Source: Streptomyces xanthophaeus (lineage in GTDB: Bacteria; Actinomycetota; Actinomycetes; Streptomycetales; Streptomycetaceae). Taken from it: a DNA stretch of 64,000 nt. The translations under genes were made by a program, and so were the position numbers. Below are positions 1 to 8,799 of this stretch, piece after piece. The DNA is taken from NCBI RefSeq assembly GCF_030440515.1, contig NZ_CP076543.1:3618501-3682500 (forward strand), written 5' to 3'. The stretch's first letter is position 1; every line of letters begins with the position of its first letter. A model generated the notes under the pieces. It did not search any database, was not told where the DNA came from, and saw nothing but the letters and a program-made list of their open reading frames with translations.

Positions 1-414
1 GGCTTCCAGATGCTGCTGGGGGAGTTCACCCGGCGCGTCGCCGAAGCCGGATACCCGGACCTGCGGCCGGTGCACGGCATGACCTTCCAGGCCCTCCAGC
101 GCGACGGCGCCACCGCCACCGAGCTCGCCGAGCGGCTCGGGGTGACCAAACAGGCCGCCGGACAGATCGTCGACGACCTGGAGAAGCGCGGCTACGTGCG
201 CCGCGAGCCGCACCCGGGGGGCGGCCGCCGCAAGCTGGTGGTCCTGACCCCGGCGGCCCGTGACCACCTCGCCGTCGCGGGCCGGATCCTGCACGAGCTG
301 GAGGCCGAACTGGGCCGCGGAACCGACCTCACCGCCCTGCGCGAGGGCCTCGGGCAGGTCGTGCGCACCTTCCACGGGGAGGGCGGACTGCCGCCGCTGC
401 GCCCGGTGTGGTGA
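1..414 (+). CDS. MarR-family transcriptional regulator, N-terminus outside window
   Basis: The open frame runs to base 1, so the ATG at 10 may be internal and the N-terminus is probably cut off by the window edge. About 134 residues are visible. A winged helix-turn-helix lies near residues 30-75 (TATELAERLGVTKQAAGQIV, then a KRGYVRREPHP wing), followed by a helical dimerisation segment. MarR proteins are dimeric repressors that often respond to small aromatic or oxidising ligands. The ligand and target cannot be read here. It is convergent with the SRPBCC gene that follows, with 21 bases between stops. Confidence 0.8.
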   Translation, partial: GFQMLLGEFTRRVAEAGYPDLRPVHGMTFQALQRDGATATELAERLGVTKQAAGQIVDDLEKRGYVRREPHPGGGRRKLVVLTPAARDHLAVAGRILHELEAELGRGTDLTALREGLGQVVRTFHGEGGLPPLRPVW

Positions 415-435
415 GAGCGGCCTGCGAGACGGGCC

Positions 436-939
436 TCAGGCGCGGGCGAGGGAGGCGTAGGCCTCGCGCAGGGCCGCCCAGCGGGTGTCCGTCCAGGCGG
501 ACCAGTCCGCCGGCCGCCCGGCCAGGGCGGAGTCCAGCAGCTCGAAGTGCTCGTGCCAGCCCGCCAGGCAGTCCAGGCGCTCGTCCTCCGGCCCGCCCCG
601 CTCGTTCACGAACCGGATCACGGTCGAATCGGTCCCGACGGGCTCCAGGTGGAAGCGGATCCGCCCGTGCTCGGTGACCGTGTACTCGGCGACCCGCTCC
701 ACGTCCCAGGCGGTGACCCGCCCGGTCACCACGGTCCCGGTGTTCAGCCAGCGCAGCGTGATCGCCCCGCCGAGCCTGCGCTCCAGGACGTCCGCCGCCG
801 CCAGCCAGCCGCGCAGCCCGTCCGGCGTGGTCAGGGCGGGCCACAGGGCCTCGTAGGCGTGCGGCAGGTGCAGCTCGAAGCGGAGCAGCCAGTGGTTCTC
901 GCCGCGCTGCTCGCTGGTGGCATGGCTCACGAGAGTCAT
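436..939 (-). CDS. SRPBCC (START/AHSA1-like) domain protein
   Basis: A 167-residue protein without signal peptide or membrane segment. It begins with a beta strand ending in LRFELHLPHAYEALWPALTT, followed by PDGLRGWLAA, which is the usual opening of AHSA1/polyketide-cyclase-like SRPBCC domains (strand, PHAxxVWxALTxPxxLxxW). The C-terminal helix (LDCLAGWHEHFELLDSALAG) also fits: AHSA1 proteins end in a long helix with GWxxxLxxL. The fold forms a hydrophobic ligand cavity; the ligand is unknown. The ATG at 939 gives the usual family length. Confidence 0.75.
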   Translation of the reverse strand: MTLVSHATSEQRGENHWLLRFELHLPHAYEALWPALTTPDGLRGWLAAADVLERRLGGAITLRWLNTGTVVTGRVTAWDVERVAEYTVTEHGRIRFHLEPVGTDSTVIRFVNERGGPEDERLDCLAGWHEHFELLDSALAGRPADWSAWTDTRWAALREAYASLARA

Positions 940-964
940 GCCACCAGCGTCCCACTCCCGCCGG

Positions 965-2068
965 TCAGACGCCCGCGTACGAGTGCTTGCCGCTGAGCAG
1001 GATGTTCACGCCGTAGTAGTTCCAGATCCAGCAGGCGAAGGCGAAGAGCGCGAGGTACGCGGCCTTGCGGCCCTTCCAGCCGGCGGTGGCACGGGCGTGC
1101 AGGTAGCAGGCGTAGGCCACCCAGGTGACGAAGGACCAGACCTCCTTGGGGTCCCAGTTCCAGTAGCGGCCCCAGGCGTCGCCGGCCCAGATCGCGCCCG
1201 CGATGATCGTGAAGGTCCACAGCGGGAAGACGGCCGCGTTGATGCGGTACGAGAACTTGTCGAGGGAGGCCGCCGAGGGCAGCCGCTCCAGCACCGAGCT
1301 GCGGAACCTGCCCGGCGTGCGGCCCGCCTCCAGCTGGCTCTCGTAGGAGTCCCGGAAGAGGTAGAGGACCGCGCCCGCGGCGCCGATGTAGAAGACCGCG
1401 CCGCAGAAGATCGCCGTGGAGACGTGGATCCACAGCCAGTACGAGTGCAGGGCCGGGACCAGCTGGTCGCTGTCGGTGTAGAGCCAGGTGACCGCGATGC
1501 CGAGGTCCAGCAGGACGGTGGTGACCAGGATCAGGCCGAGCCAGCCGACGTTCTTCTTCAGGGCGAGCAGCACCAGGTACACGCCGACGGCCACCGTGGA
1601 GAAGGTGATCGAGAACTCGTACATGTTGCCCCAGGGGGCCCGCTCCACCGACAGGGCGCGGGCGACCACCCCGGCCGCCTCGACGAGGAAGGCGAGCGCG
1701 GTCAGCGAGACCGCGATCCGCCCGTACAGGTCGCCCTGCACGGTGCCGCCGGCGGCGCCGGGGCCGTCCGGGACGTCGCGGGTGCCGGCGGCGGAGCGGG
1801 TGGTGACCTTGGGCTGTTCGAGGACGGCGGTGGCCCCGGCCTTGCCGCGGACCTGCACGGCGGGGGCGGCCGCGGCCGCCCCGGCCGCCGCTGCCTCCTT
1901 GGCGCCGGTCAGCGCGGCGGCCGTACGGCCCACCTTGCTGCGGCTGCCGAAGGTCCACTCGGCGATGTGCGCGAAGAAGGCGAGCATGTAGACCGCCATC
2001 GACGAATAGATCAGGTAGTTGCTGATCTCAGCCAGGTTCTCGTTGGCTGCGGCTGCGAGCGGCGTCAT
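965..2068 (-). CDS. ccsB: cytochrome c biogenesis protein CcsB (CcsA/ResC family)
   Basis: This is a 367-residue multi-spanning membrane protein of the system II haem-handling pathway, which with ResB delivers haem to apocytochrome c on the outer face of the membrane. The tryptophan-rich haem-binding segment is clear near residues 300-312 (GRYWNWDPKEVWSF), and conserved histidines lie in the flanking helices. The loop near residues 55-110 is Ala-rich and low in complexity, typical of Streptomyces copies. Its ATG overlaps the resB stop in an ATGA, so the two are translationally coupled. Last gene of the resA-resB-ccsB unit. Confidence 0.93.
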   Translation of the reverse strand: MTPLAAAANENLAEISNYLIYSSMAVYMLAFFAHIAEWTFGSRSKVGRTAAALTGAKEAAAAGAAAAAPAVQVRGKAGATAVLEQPKVTTRSAAGTRDVPDGPGAAGGTVQGDLYGRIAVSLTALAFLVEAAGVVARALSVERAPWGNMYEFSITFSTVAVGVYLVLLALKKNVGWLGLILVTTVLLDLGIAVTWLYTDSDQLVPALHSYWLWIHVSTAIFCGAVFYIGAAGAVLYLFRDSYESQLEAGRTPGRFRSSVLERLPSAASLDKFSYRINAAVFPLWTFTIIAGAIWAGDAWGRYWNWDPKEVWSFVTWVAYACYLHARATAGWKGRKAAYLALFAFACWIWNYYGVNILLSGKHSYAGV

Positions 2069-3762
2069 CCGCGCTCTCCTTCAGGGGTTTCTTCAACAGG
2101 ATCAGACGCCGTGGGCGCCTGCTGGTGCAGCTGGGCGGCGAGCTCCGCCAGCTCCTGCGGGAGCCTGGTGGACTCGCTGCGGCCCAGGCCCGCCATCTCG
2201 ACGACGGTCACGCCGTCCTTGCCGGTCACCGCGCGGACCCAGATCCGCCGGCGCTGGATGAACAGCGATCCGGCCAGGCCCGCGATGGCGGCGATCGCAC
2301 CCGTGAGGGCGAGGCCGCTGCCGGGCTGGTGGGTGACGGAGAAGGTGGCCCACCGCTCGATGCCCTCGAACTTCACGGTGCCCGCGCCACCCGGCAGGGT
2401 CATCGTGTCGCCGGGCGCCAGCTTCTGCTTGAACTGCTGGCCCGACTCGTCCTTGAAGGGCTCCATCTTGGTGGTGGTGAGCCGGTAGACGTTCTGCGGC
2501 AGACCCGAGTCCACGCCGAGGCTGCCGTGCCAGGCGTTGAGCATGAGCTGCGGGTTCAGGAGGGCGGGGAACTGCGAGAACATCGTGCCCATGCCCTCAC
2601 CGGCGAAGCTCGGCACGAAGACGGCGTTGAAGCCGAGCTGCTCCTTCTTCCCGTCCTTGTCCTTGTATCCGTCGGTGACCTTGACGGCTCCGGTGGAGGT
2701 GAGGTTGGCGTCCTGCGGAAGCATCGGCACGGCGTCCTTGAAGATCACCTTGCCGGTGGAGTCGGTCACCGAGACGATCGGCGCGTAGCCGTGGCCGAGC
2801 AGGTAGACCTTGGAGCCGTCGACCTCCAGGGGCTTGTTGACCTGGATCTCGCGCTTCTGCGGAGCACCGTGGGCGCCGTCCGAGAAGGTGACGTACGCCT
2901 TGAAGTCGCGCGGGGTGCCCCGCTGCGGGCCGGTCATCTCGTACGTCGCGTCGAAGCGGTCCAGCGTGAAGCTGAACGGCGGCAGGTCGTCCGGGTCGAA
3001 GAGGGTGCCGGACTTGAAGTCGTCGTACTGGGTGAGCGTGTTCGAGAAGCCGGTGCCGCGCAGGACCAGCTTGCCGCCCTCGGACTTGAAGTACTGGCCC
3101 CAGGCGAAGGCCACCAGCATCACGATCAGCGCGACGTGGAAGATCAGGTTCCCGGCCTCGCGGAGGTAGCCCTTCTCCGCCGCTACGTGGCCCTCTCCGG
3201 CCTCGGTGCGGAAGCGGCTGCCGCGCAGCACCGTGCGCGCGTACGAGAGGACCTCGTCCGGGGCCTTGTCGGTGCGCCAGGTGGTGTGGGCGGGCAGCCT
3301 GTCGAGGCGCCGGGGGGCGGCCGGCGGGCGGCCGCGGAGCTGGCCGACGAACTGCCAGGAGCGCGGCACGATGCAGCCGATGAGCGAGATGAACAGCAGC
3401 AGGTAGATCGCGGAGAACCACACCGAGCTGTAGACGTCGAAGAGCTGGAGCTTCTCGGCGACGGTCACCCAGGAGGGGTTGTCACGCTTCCAGTCGACGA
3501 CCTTCATCGCGTCGACGTTGTTCTGCGGGATGATCGAACCGGGGATGGCGCCCAGGGACAGCAGGAAGAGCAGGATCAGCGCCACCCGCATGGAGGTGAG
3601 CTGCCGCCAGAACCAGCGGGCCCAGCCGATCACACCGATGCCGACGGCCGGCCCGGTGGGGCTGTCCTCCAGCGGGGCGGTGGAGAGCTGGGCACCTGCT
3701 GCGGCGTCGGTGGGGTCCGCCTCGGCGGACGTGTCGGTGCTCGCTTTGTCTGTCGTACTCAT
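2065..3762 (-). CDS. resB: cytochrome c biogenesis protein ResB
   Basis: A 565-residue ResB/Ccs1 protein, partner of CcsB in system II cytochrome c maturation. A charged, low-complexity N-terminus precedes two membrane segments (about residues 57-80 and 114-135), a third near 208-226, a large extracytoplasmic domain, and a final segment near 480-505 followed by a basic cytoplasmic tail (QRRRIWVRAV). This layout matches ResB, which brings haem and apocytochrome together. It is coupled to ccsB by a 4-base overlap. Upstream lies only a remnant of ccdA, whose product normally feeds electrons to ResA. Confidence 0.93.
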   Translation of the reverse strand: MSTTDKASTDTSAEADPTDAAAGAQLSTAPLEDSPTGPAVGIGVIGWARWFWRQLTSMRVALILLFLLSLGAIPGSIIPQNNVDAMKVVDWKRDNPSWVTVAEKLQLFDVYSSVWFSAIYLLLFISLIGCIVPRSWQFVGQLRGRPPAAPRRLDRLPAHTTWRTDKAPDEVLSYARTVLRGSRFRTEAGEGHVAAEKGYLREAGNLIFHVALIVMLVAFAWGQYFKSEGGKLVLRGTGFSNTLTQYDDFKSGTLFDPDDLPPFSFTLDRFDATYEMTGPQRGTPRDFKAYVTFSDGAHGAPQKREIQVNKPLEVDGSKVYLLGHGYAPIVSVTDSTGKVIFKDAVPMLPQDANLTSTGAVKVTDGYKDKDGKKEQLGFNAVFVPSFAGEGMGTMFSQFPALLNPQLMLNAWHGSLGVDSGLPQNVYRLTTTKMEPFKDESGQQFKQKLAPGDTMTLPGGAGTVKFEGIERWATFSVTHQPGSGLALTGAIAAIAGLAGSLFIQRRRIWVRAVTGKDGVTVVEMAGLGRSESTRLPQELAELAAQLHQQAPTASDPVEETPEGERG

Positions 3763-3775
3763 GTGCCTTCAGTCC

Positions 3776-3877
3776 TCAGATCCCCACCGTGAAGCCTTGG
3801 GTCCCGCTCTGCCTGTCGCTGACGATGCTGTCCCACGAACCTGTGATGCGGAACTTCCGCATCGCCCACGAGGTCAC
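3776..3877 (-). pseudogene. ccdA remnant (cytochrome c biogenesis protein CcdA), internally deleted
   Basis: A 33-codon frame starts at a GTG that overlaps the resA stop (GTGA) and ends 13 bases before resB. Its last ~22 residues (TGSWDSIVSDRQSGTQGFTV plus GI) resemble the C-terminal tail I recall for Streptomyces CcdA proteins (TGxWDSIVxxxQxxxxGFTVGI). CcdA is normally a membrane protein of about 240 residues encoded exactly here, between resA and resB. All its membrane helices and the redox Cys pair are absent. The simplest reading is an internal deletion that kept both gene junctions. A perfect inverted repeat lies inside it (3845-3863). Confidence 0.6.
3845..3863. repeat. perfect 9-bp inverted repeat with 1-nt centre inside ccdA remnant
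   Basis: GATGCGGAA, one base, then TTCCGCATC. The two arms are exact reverse complements. It sits at the point where the ccdA start meets its surviving tail, so it may mark the deletion junction. It is too short and has no T-run to be a convincing terminator. Confidence 0.5.
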
Positions 3878-4515
3878 TTCTCCGCGAGGACCGGGTCGAC
3901 CATCGACCGCAGCTGCTCCTCGTTGACCGGGGCCAGGGTGCGGGCGGCGATCTTGCCGTCCTTGTCGAGGACGATCGTGGAGGGGATGGCGTTGGGGTTG
4001 AGCGTGCCCTTGGGGAAGCGGAGCATCAGCTTCCCTGCGGGGTCGTAGAGGCTCGGGTAGGTGATCCCGTAGGTCTCTTCGAAGGCGATCGCGTTCTGTT
4101 TGCTGTTGTCGCGGGTGTTGATCCCGACGAAGGCGACGTCCTTGCCGGCGTCGGCGTACTCCTTGGAGACCGTCGCGAAGTAGCCGGCCTCGGCGCGGCA
4201 CGGCGGGCACCAGGAGCCCCACACGTTGAGGACCACGACCTTGCCCTTGAGCGTGGTGGTGTCCAGGGTCCCGTCGTCGACGGTCTCGCCGTCGAGCTTG
4301 GGGGCCTCGGCGCGCTCCTCCTTGGACACGGTGGAGATGCCGCTCGCACCCGTGACGTAGTTGCCGCCGGACCCGCTGACCGGCTTGCCGCCGTCAGGGC
4401 CCCCGCACGCCGACAGCGTGAGGGCACCGGCCAGGGTCGCCACGGCCAGCAGGGTGGCACGGCCGCCGGTCGAGCGGCGGCTACTACGACGGATACGCGC
4501 GCGGCTAAGGCTCAT
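3874..4515 (-). CDS. resA: ResA/TlpA-like thiol-disulfide lipoprotein
   Basis: A 213-residue exported thioredoxin-fold protein. A twin-arginine-rich N-terminus, a hydrophobic stretch and the lipobox LSAC (Cys near residue 38) predict membrane anchoring by lipid. The active site is WCPPC in the VVLNVWGSWCPPCRAEAGYF segment (about residues 95-113), and the downstream cis-Pro region fits TlpA/ResA. Family members reduce the haem-binding CxxC of apocytochrome c before haem attachment, using electrons from CcdA. Here the neighbouring ccdA is deleted, so the electron donor must be elsewhere or lost. No strong Shine-Dalgarno precedes the ATG. Confidence 0.85.
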   Translation of the reverse strand: MSLSRARIRRSSRRSTGGRATLLAVATLAGALTLSACGGPDGGKPVSGSGGNYVTGASGISTVSKEERAEAPKLDGETVDDGTLDTTTLKGKVVVLNVWGSWCPPCRAEAGYFATVSKEYADAGKDVAFVGINTRDNSKQNAIAFEETYGITYPSLYDPAGKLMLRFPKGTLNPNAIPSTIVLDKDGKIAARTLAPVNEEQLRSMVDPVLAEK

Positions 4516-4604
4516 GTGAAAAGTTTCGCATGAGCAATTCGCGGATCTTCCGCACCCCCCGGAGCGATGCCCGTGCCCTGGTCAGGTGCTGCTCCGCCGT
4601 CCCG

Positions 4605-5849
4605 TCAGGCGGCGGTCATGTACGCGCTCCAGCCGCCGGCCGGTGACTGGCCCGGGCCGAGGCCCCGCAGCCTGGCGAGCACCTTGGGGTCCTGGACCTC
4701 CAGCCAGTCGGTGAACTGCCGGAAGGACACGAGCCGTACGTCCCTTTTGTCCGCCATGCCCTTGAGTGCCTCCTCGACGGCATCCATGTAGATGCCGCCG
4801 TTCCACTCCTCGAAGTGGTTGCCGATGAACAGGGGCGCGCGGTTGGTCTCGTAGGCCCGCCGGAAGCCGCCCAGGTAGGTGGCCGTGGCCTGGGTGCGCC
4901 AGCCCGGGTAGTTGGCGGGCACGCCCCTCGTCGTGCTCTTCGACTGGTTGGCGAGGATGTTGTAGTCCATCGAGAGGACCTCGAAGGAGTGCCCGGGGAA
5001 CGGCAGGGACTGCAGCGGCAGGTCCCAGATGCCGGACCTGCGCACCGGCCAGACCTGGAGGCCGCCGGGAGAGCTGGAGTCGTAGCGCCAGCCCAGCCGC
5101 TCGGCCGTCGGCAGCAGGCTGTCCCGGCCGAGGAGGCAGGGGGTGCGGGCGCCCTTCAGCTCCTTGGCGTAGTCGAAGGGCAGGGGTTCGAGGTCGGTGA
5201 ATCCGGTGTTCGTGCGCCAGTTGGTGACGAAGGACACGGCCTGGTCGATCTCGCTGCGCCAGTCGTCCGGCGTCCACCTGCCGACCGAGCCGGATCCGGC
5301 GCAGAAGTGGCCGTTGAAGTGGGTGCCTATCTCGTGCCCGTCGAGCCAGGCCTGGCGCACGTACGTGAGGGTGGAGCGGACGTTCTCGTCCTTGAGGTAG
5401 CCGATGTCCGAGGCCCCGACGGGGTTGTTCGGCGGCCGGTAGAGGTGCCGCTTCGACTCGGGCAGCAGATAGATGCCCGAGAGGAAGAAGGTCATGGCCG
5501 CGCCGTGGTCTTTGGCGAGCTTGAGGAAGCGCGGGAAGAGGCCGTTGCCGATCTCCCCCGCGCCGTCCCAGCTGAAGACGACGAACTGCGGCGGGGTCTC
5601 GCCCGGCTGCAGCGGCACGGGCGCGTCGGGCTGGTTCGGCTGCGGGCCGGTGTCGGCGGTGGAGCCGTCACCGATGGGCCTGGCCGCCGGCTTCTCGCCG
5701 GGCTTCGGGTTCTTCGGGTTCCTGGCGGGTCCGGGAGCGCCGGGACCGGACGTGTCCGATGAGCCGCAGCCCGCGATTCCCATCGCGGCGGCCGCACCAA
5801 GTCCCAGTCCCAGCAACCCCCTCCGACTGACTCCCCTGATGTCGCGCAT
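4605..5849 (-). CDS. lipoprotein with polysaccharide-deacetylase-like domain
   Basis: I start the protein at the ATG at 5849 (GGGGACGG upstream) rather than the longer frame to 5906; 414 residues result. It opens with a Tat-like lipoprotein signal (SRRGLLGLGLGAAAAMGIAGC), then a Pro/Gly-rich linker, then a domain with FVVFSWDGAGE, AMTFFLSGIYLLP and GHEIGTHFNGHF. These match NodB-fold carbohydrate esterase motifs only loosely: the metal-site FDDG is FSWDG and the HxxxH is HEIGTH. It may be a divergent deacetylase or a non-catalytic relative. It lies between the histidine phosphatase and resA genes on the same strand. Confidence 0.65.
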   Translation of the reverse strand: MRDIRGVSRRGLLGLGLGAAAAMGIAGCGSSDTSGPGAPGPARNPKNPKPGEKPAARPIGDGSTADTGPQPNQPDAPVPLQPGETPPQFVVFSWDGAGEIGNGLFPRFLKLAKDHGAAMTFFLSGIYLLPESKRHLYRPPNNPVGASDIGYLKDENVRSTLTYVRQAWLDGHEIGTHFNGHFCAGSGSVGRWTPDDWRSEIDQAVSFVTNWRTNTGFTDLEPLPFDYAKELKGARTPCLLGRDSLLPTAERLGWRYDSSSPGGLQVWPVRRSGIWDLPLQSLPFPGHSFEVLSMDYNILANQSKSTTRGVPANYPGWRTQATATYLGGFRRAYETNRAPLFIGNHFEEWNGGIYMDAVEEALKGMADKRDVRLVSFRQFTDWLEVQDPKVLARLRGLGPGQSPAGGWSAYMTAA

Positions 5850-6029
5850 GTCACCGTCCCCACTGTCGACCACCCATACCGACCCGAAGTCCATATAAAC
5901 GGACAATCAGATCGGACATGCGAGCTGACACGGTGATTCCCGCGCGACTTGTATTTAGCTGGGCCGAACCGTAACGGCCTGTAACAGTCGGTCGATCAAG
6001 ACCCGATCAGGGAAACGAGACCCGCCGGC

Positions 6030-6737
6030 TCAGGCGCCGAACGCCTTGGACGCACCCTTCACCGGCTTGGCCCCGGCCAGCAGATGGGCCGGGACCAGGT
6101 CCCGGGCCGGCTCGCTGTAGCCCACCGACACCAGCTTGTCGCCCTGGAAGGTGAAGGAGGTCATCGAGGCGAGCGTGCACTGCCGGCGCCTCGGGTCGTG
6201 CCACAGCCGACGCTTCTCCGCGAAGCTGCGCACGATCCAGATCGGCAGCTGGTGGCTGACCGCCACCGCCTCACGGCCGCGGGCAGCGTCGCGCGCCGCC
6301 TCCAGCGCGCTCATCATCCGGACCACCTGCTCGACGTACGGCTCGCCCCAGGACGGCTTGAACGGGTTCGTCAGGTGCTTCCAGTTGCTGGGCTTGCGCA
6401 GCGCGCCGTCACCGACACCGAAGGTCTTGCCCTCGAAGACGTTCTCCGCCTCCAGCAGCCGCGCGTCGGTCGCCAGGTCCAGGCCGTGGACCTTGGCGAT
6501 CGGCTCCGCCGTCTCCTGCGCGCGCTCCAGCGGGGAGGACACCACGTAGGCGATGTCCCGGCCCTTGAGGTGCTCGGCGACCCGGTCCGCCATCTGCCGG
6601 CCCAGCTCGGAGAGGTGGTAGCCGTCACGGCGCCCGTAGAGCACGCCCTCGGGGTTGTGCACCTCGCCGTGGCGCACCAGGTGCACGACGGTGAGCTCGG
6701 GCGTGGCGGGCGTGGCGGGCGTGGCGCTGCTGCTCAT
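6030..6737 (-). CDS. histidine phosphatase (phosphoglycerate-mutase superfamily)
   Basis: A 235-residue cytosolic protein. The catalytic RHGE lies at residues 22-25 ([15 protein letters not shown]), the [11 protein letters not shown] phosphate pocket near residue 69, and the second histidine in [10 protein letters not shown]. This set defines the branch-1 histidine phosphatases. The substrate cannot be inferred; the broad family includes phosphoglycerate mutases and many sugar or nucleotide phosphatases. The ATG overlaps the hemL stop by 4 bases, so it is coupled to hemL. A short Ala/Thr/Pro repeat opens the protein. Confidence 0.85.
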   Translation of the reverse strand: MSSSATPATPATPELTVVHLVRHGEVHNPEGVLYGRRDGYHLSELGRQMADRVAEHLKGRDIAYVVSSPLERAQETAEPIAKVHGLDLATDARLLEAENVFEGKTFGVGDGALRKPSNWKHLTNPFKPSWGEPYVEQVVRMMSALEAARDAARGREAVAVSHQLPIWIVRSFAEKRRLWHDPRRRQCTLASMTSFTFQGDKLVSVGYSEPARDLVPAHLLAGAKPVKGASKAFGA

Positions 6738-8056
6738 GCGGTGGCCTCCGCGGCGGCTCGGGCGGCGGCTGGCAGCGCCGCCGCGATGCGCTCGATCGCC
6801 TTCTCGTCGTGGGCGGTGGAGACGAACCAGGACTCGAAGGCGGACGGCGGCAGGTAGACACCCTGCGCCAGCATCGAGTGGAAGAACCCGTTGAAACGGA
6901 AGCTCTCCTGCTTCTTGGCGTCGTCGTAGTTGCGCACCTCGTCCTCGGTGAAGAAGACGGAGAACATGTTGGACGCGGTCTGCAGCCGGTGCGCCACGCC
7001 CTCCTTGGCGAGCGCGCCGGTGACCAGGCCCTGGATCTCCTTCGAGACCGCGTCGACCTTCTCGTACGCGGCCGCGTCCAGCAGGCGCAGCTGGGCGAGA
7101 CCGGCGGCGGTGGCGATGGGGTTGCCGGAGAGCGTGCCGGCCTGGTAGACGGGGCCGGCGGGGGCGAGGTGGCCCATGACGTCGGCGCGGCCGCCGAAGG
7201 CAGCGGCGGGGAAGCCGCCGCCCATGACCTTGCCGAACGTCATCAGGTCGGGCTTGACCCCGTCGACGCCGTACCAGCCGGCGCGGGAGGTCCGGAAGCC
7301 GGTCATGACCTCGTCTGAGATGTAGAGCGCGCCGTTCTCCCGGCAGAGGTCCGCGAGCCCCTGGTTGAAGCCCTCGGCGGGGGTCACCACACCCATGTTG
7401 CCGGGCGCGGCCTCGGTGATCACGCAGGCGATCTCACCGGGGTGCGCGGCGAACGCCGCCCGTACCGATTCGAGGTCGTTGTAGGGGAGGACGATCGTGT
7501 CGCCGGCCTGCGCGCCCGTCACACCGGGGGTGTCCGGAAGCGCGAAAGTCGCCAGACCGGAACCGGCGGCGGCCAGCAGCGCGTCCACGTGACCGTGGTA
7601 GCAGCCGGCGAACTTCACGACCTTGGCGCGACCGGTGAAGCCGCGGGCGAGCCGGATCGCCGACATGGTCGCCTCGGTGCCGGAGGAGACCAGGCGGACC
7701 TGCTCCACGGGTTCGATGCGCGCGACGATCTCCTCGGCGAGCGCCACCTCTCCCTCACCGGGCGTACCGAAGGAGGTACCGCGGGCGACGGCCGCCTGGA
7801 CGGCCTCGATCACCTCGGGGTGCGAATGGCCGAGGATCATCGGCCCCCACGAGCACACGAGGTCGACGTACTCACGACCGTCGGCGTCGGTGAGGTACGG
7901 ACCGGTCCCGGACACCATGAACCGGGGCGTACCGCCCACGGCGCGGAAGGCGCGCACGGGAGAGTTCACGCCGCCGGGGGTCACGAGGGAGGCGCGCTCG
8001 AAGAGCGTCTGCGAAACTGGGGCTTCATACGGGTACGGGTAGCTCACACCAGCCAT
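6734..8056 (-). CDS. hemL: glutamate-1-semialdehyde 2,1-aminomutase HemL
   Basis: A 440-residue PLP enzyme that converts glutamate-1-semialdehyde to 5-aminolevulinate, the second committed step of the C5 tetrapyrrole pathway; the first, HemA, is encoded at about 48-50 kb in this window. Visible landmarks are [10 protein letters not shown], the PLP-binding SDEVMTGFR (Asp248) and the Schiff-base Lys276 in [11 protein letters not shown]. Length and motifs match the family closely. It is first in a minus-strand unit with the histidine phosphatase. Confidence 0.96.
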   Translation of the reverse strand: MAGVSYPYPYEAPVSQTLFERASLVTPGGVNSPVRAFRAVGGTPRFMVSGTGPYLTDADGREYVDLVCSWGPMILGHSHPEVIEAVQAAVARGTSFGTPGEGEVALAEEIVARIEPVEQVRLVSSGTEATMSAIRLARGFTGRAKVVKFAGCYHGHVDALLAAAGSGLATFALPDTPGVTGAQAGDTIVLPYNDLESVRAAFAAHPGEIACVITEAAPGNMGVVTPAEGFNQGLADLCRENGALYISDEVMTGFRTSRAGWYGVDGVKPDLMTFGKVMGGGFPAAAFGGRADVMGHLAPAGPVYQAGTLSGNPIATAAGLAQLRLLDAAAYEKVDAVSKEIQGLVTGALAKEGVAHRLQTASNMFSVFFTEDEVRNYDDAKKQESFRFNGFFHSMLAQGVYLPPSAFESWFVSTAHDEKAIERIAAALPAAARAAAEATA

Positions 8057-8189
8057 GGTCTCAGAGGCCGCGACAGACTTGCGGACGGGCGTTTCACCGC
8101 GTCGCCGCGGGGGAGGTCACTGCCATGATGATCAGGCTGCGTGGCGGGGGCCACGGGGCCGGGGCGAGCAAGACCAGTCGGGTGGAGAT

Positions 8190-8789
8190 ATGCAACGCGG
8201 TGGTGGACCGGGCGAGGGAACGGACGGCCTCGATCCGCAGCGCGCCCGCGAGGCCCGCCGCCGGGGCAAGCACCGCCGCCACGGCATGGAGGCGGCCGAC
8301 GCCGTCCCCGGGCCGGCGACCCCGTCCGAGGACCTGCCCAAGGGCCGCGGCATGGGAGTGACGTACAAGTACTTCGGCGCCCCCGACGGAGCCACGGCGG
8401 CCCGGGTCCCGGTCACGATGCGGCCGGAGGAGCTCGGCGGCGACGAGCTCGGCATGGGCGGCCTCTTCACCAAGATCAAGCCGGAAACGGTCGCCGCGAT
8501 GGTCCTCACCGGCATCGAAGGCATACCCCTCCACAAGGTGCCCCCGCTGGAGCTGGTCGTCCTCCACCCCGACTACGCGGTGGTCAAGCTTCCGATGACC
8601 GTGGTCGACCCGCTGCGCGGAATCGGCGAGGAGTCGGTGGGCGCGGCGGCCTTCATCTGGTCCACGGTCCCGGACCGCGGCGGCCCGAGCGACGCCTTCA
8701 ACGTCTACCAGCTGCTCCACGAGTGGCAGGATTTCAGCCACCGCCTCCACGAGGCCGGACACCAGCCGTACTGCCTGGTCTGGCCCTGA
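8190..8789 (+). CDS. conserved actinobacterial protein of unknown function
   Basis: The start is uncertain: ATG at 8190 keeps the coding-like GC third positions (199 residues), while ATG at 8352 has a better ribosome site (AAGGG, 7-base spacing) and removes an Arg-rich N-terminus. The body is soluble, without signal or membrane segment, and carries MRPEELGGDELGMGG, GIEGIPLHKVPPLELVVLHP and a C-terminal HEWQDFSHRLHEAGHQP. I do not recognise a catalytic motif. It sits divergently from hemL and tail to tail with the ABC permease gene. Confidence 0.6.
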   Translation: MQRGGGPGEGTDGLDPQRAREARRRGKHRRHGMEAADAVPGPATPSEDLPKGRGMGVTYKYFGAPDGATAARVPVTMRPEELGGDELGMGGLFTKIKPETVAAMVLTGIEGIPLHKVPPLELVVLHPDYAVVKLPMTVVDPLRGIGEESVGAAAFIWSTVPDRGGPSDAFNVYQLLHEWQDFSHRLHEAGHQPYCLVWP

Positions 8790-8799
8790 CCGACAGCCC

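Noticed and set aside
917..2488. 523-codon plus-strand frame opposite ccsB and resB
   Set aside because: Antisense shadow; composition is Asp/Gly/Arg/Val-rich without domains, while the minus strand encodes recognised proteins.
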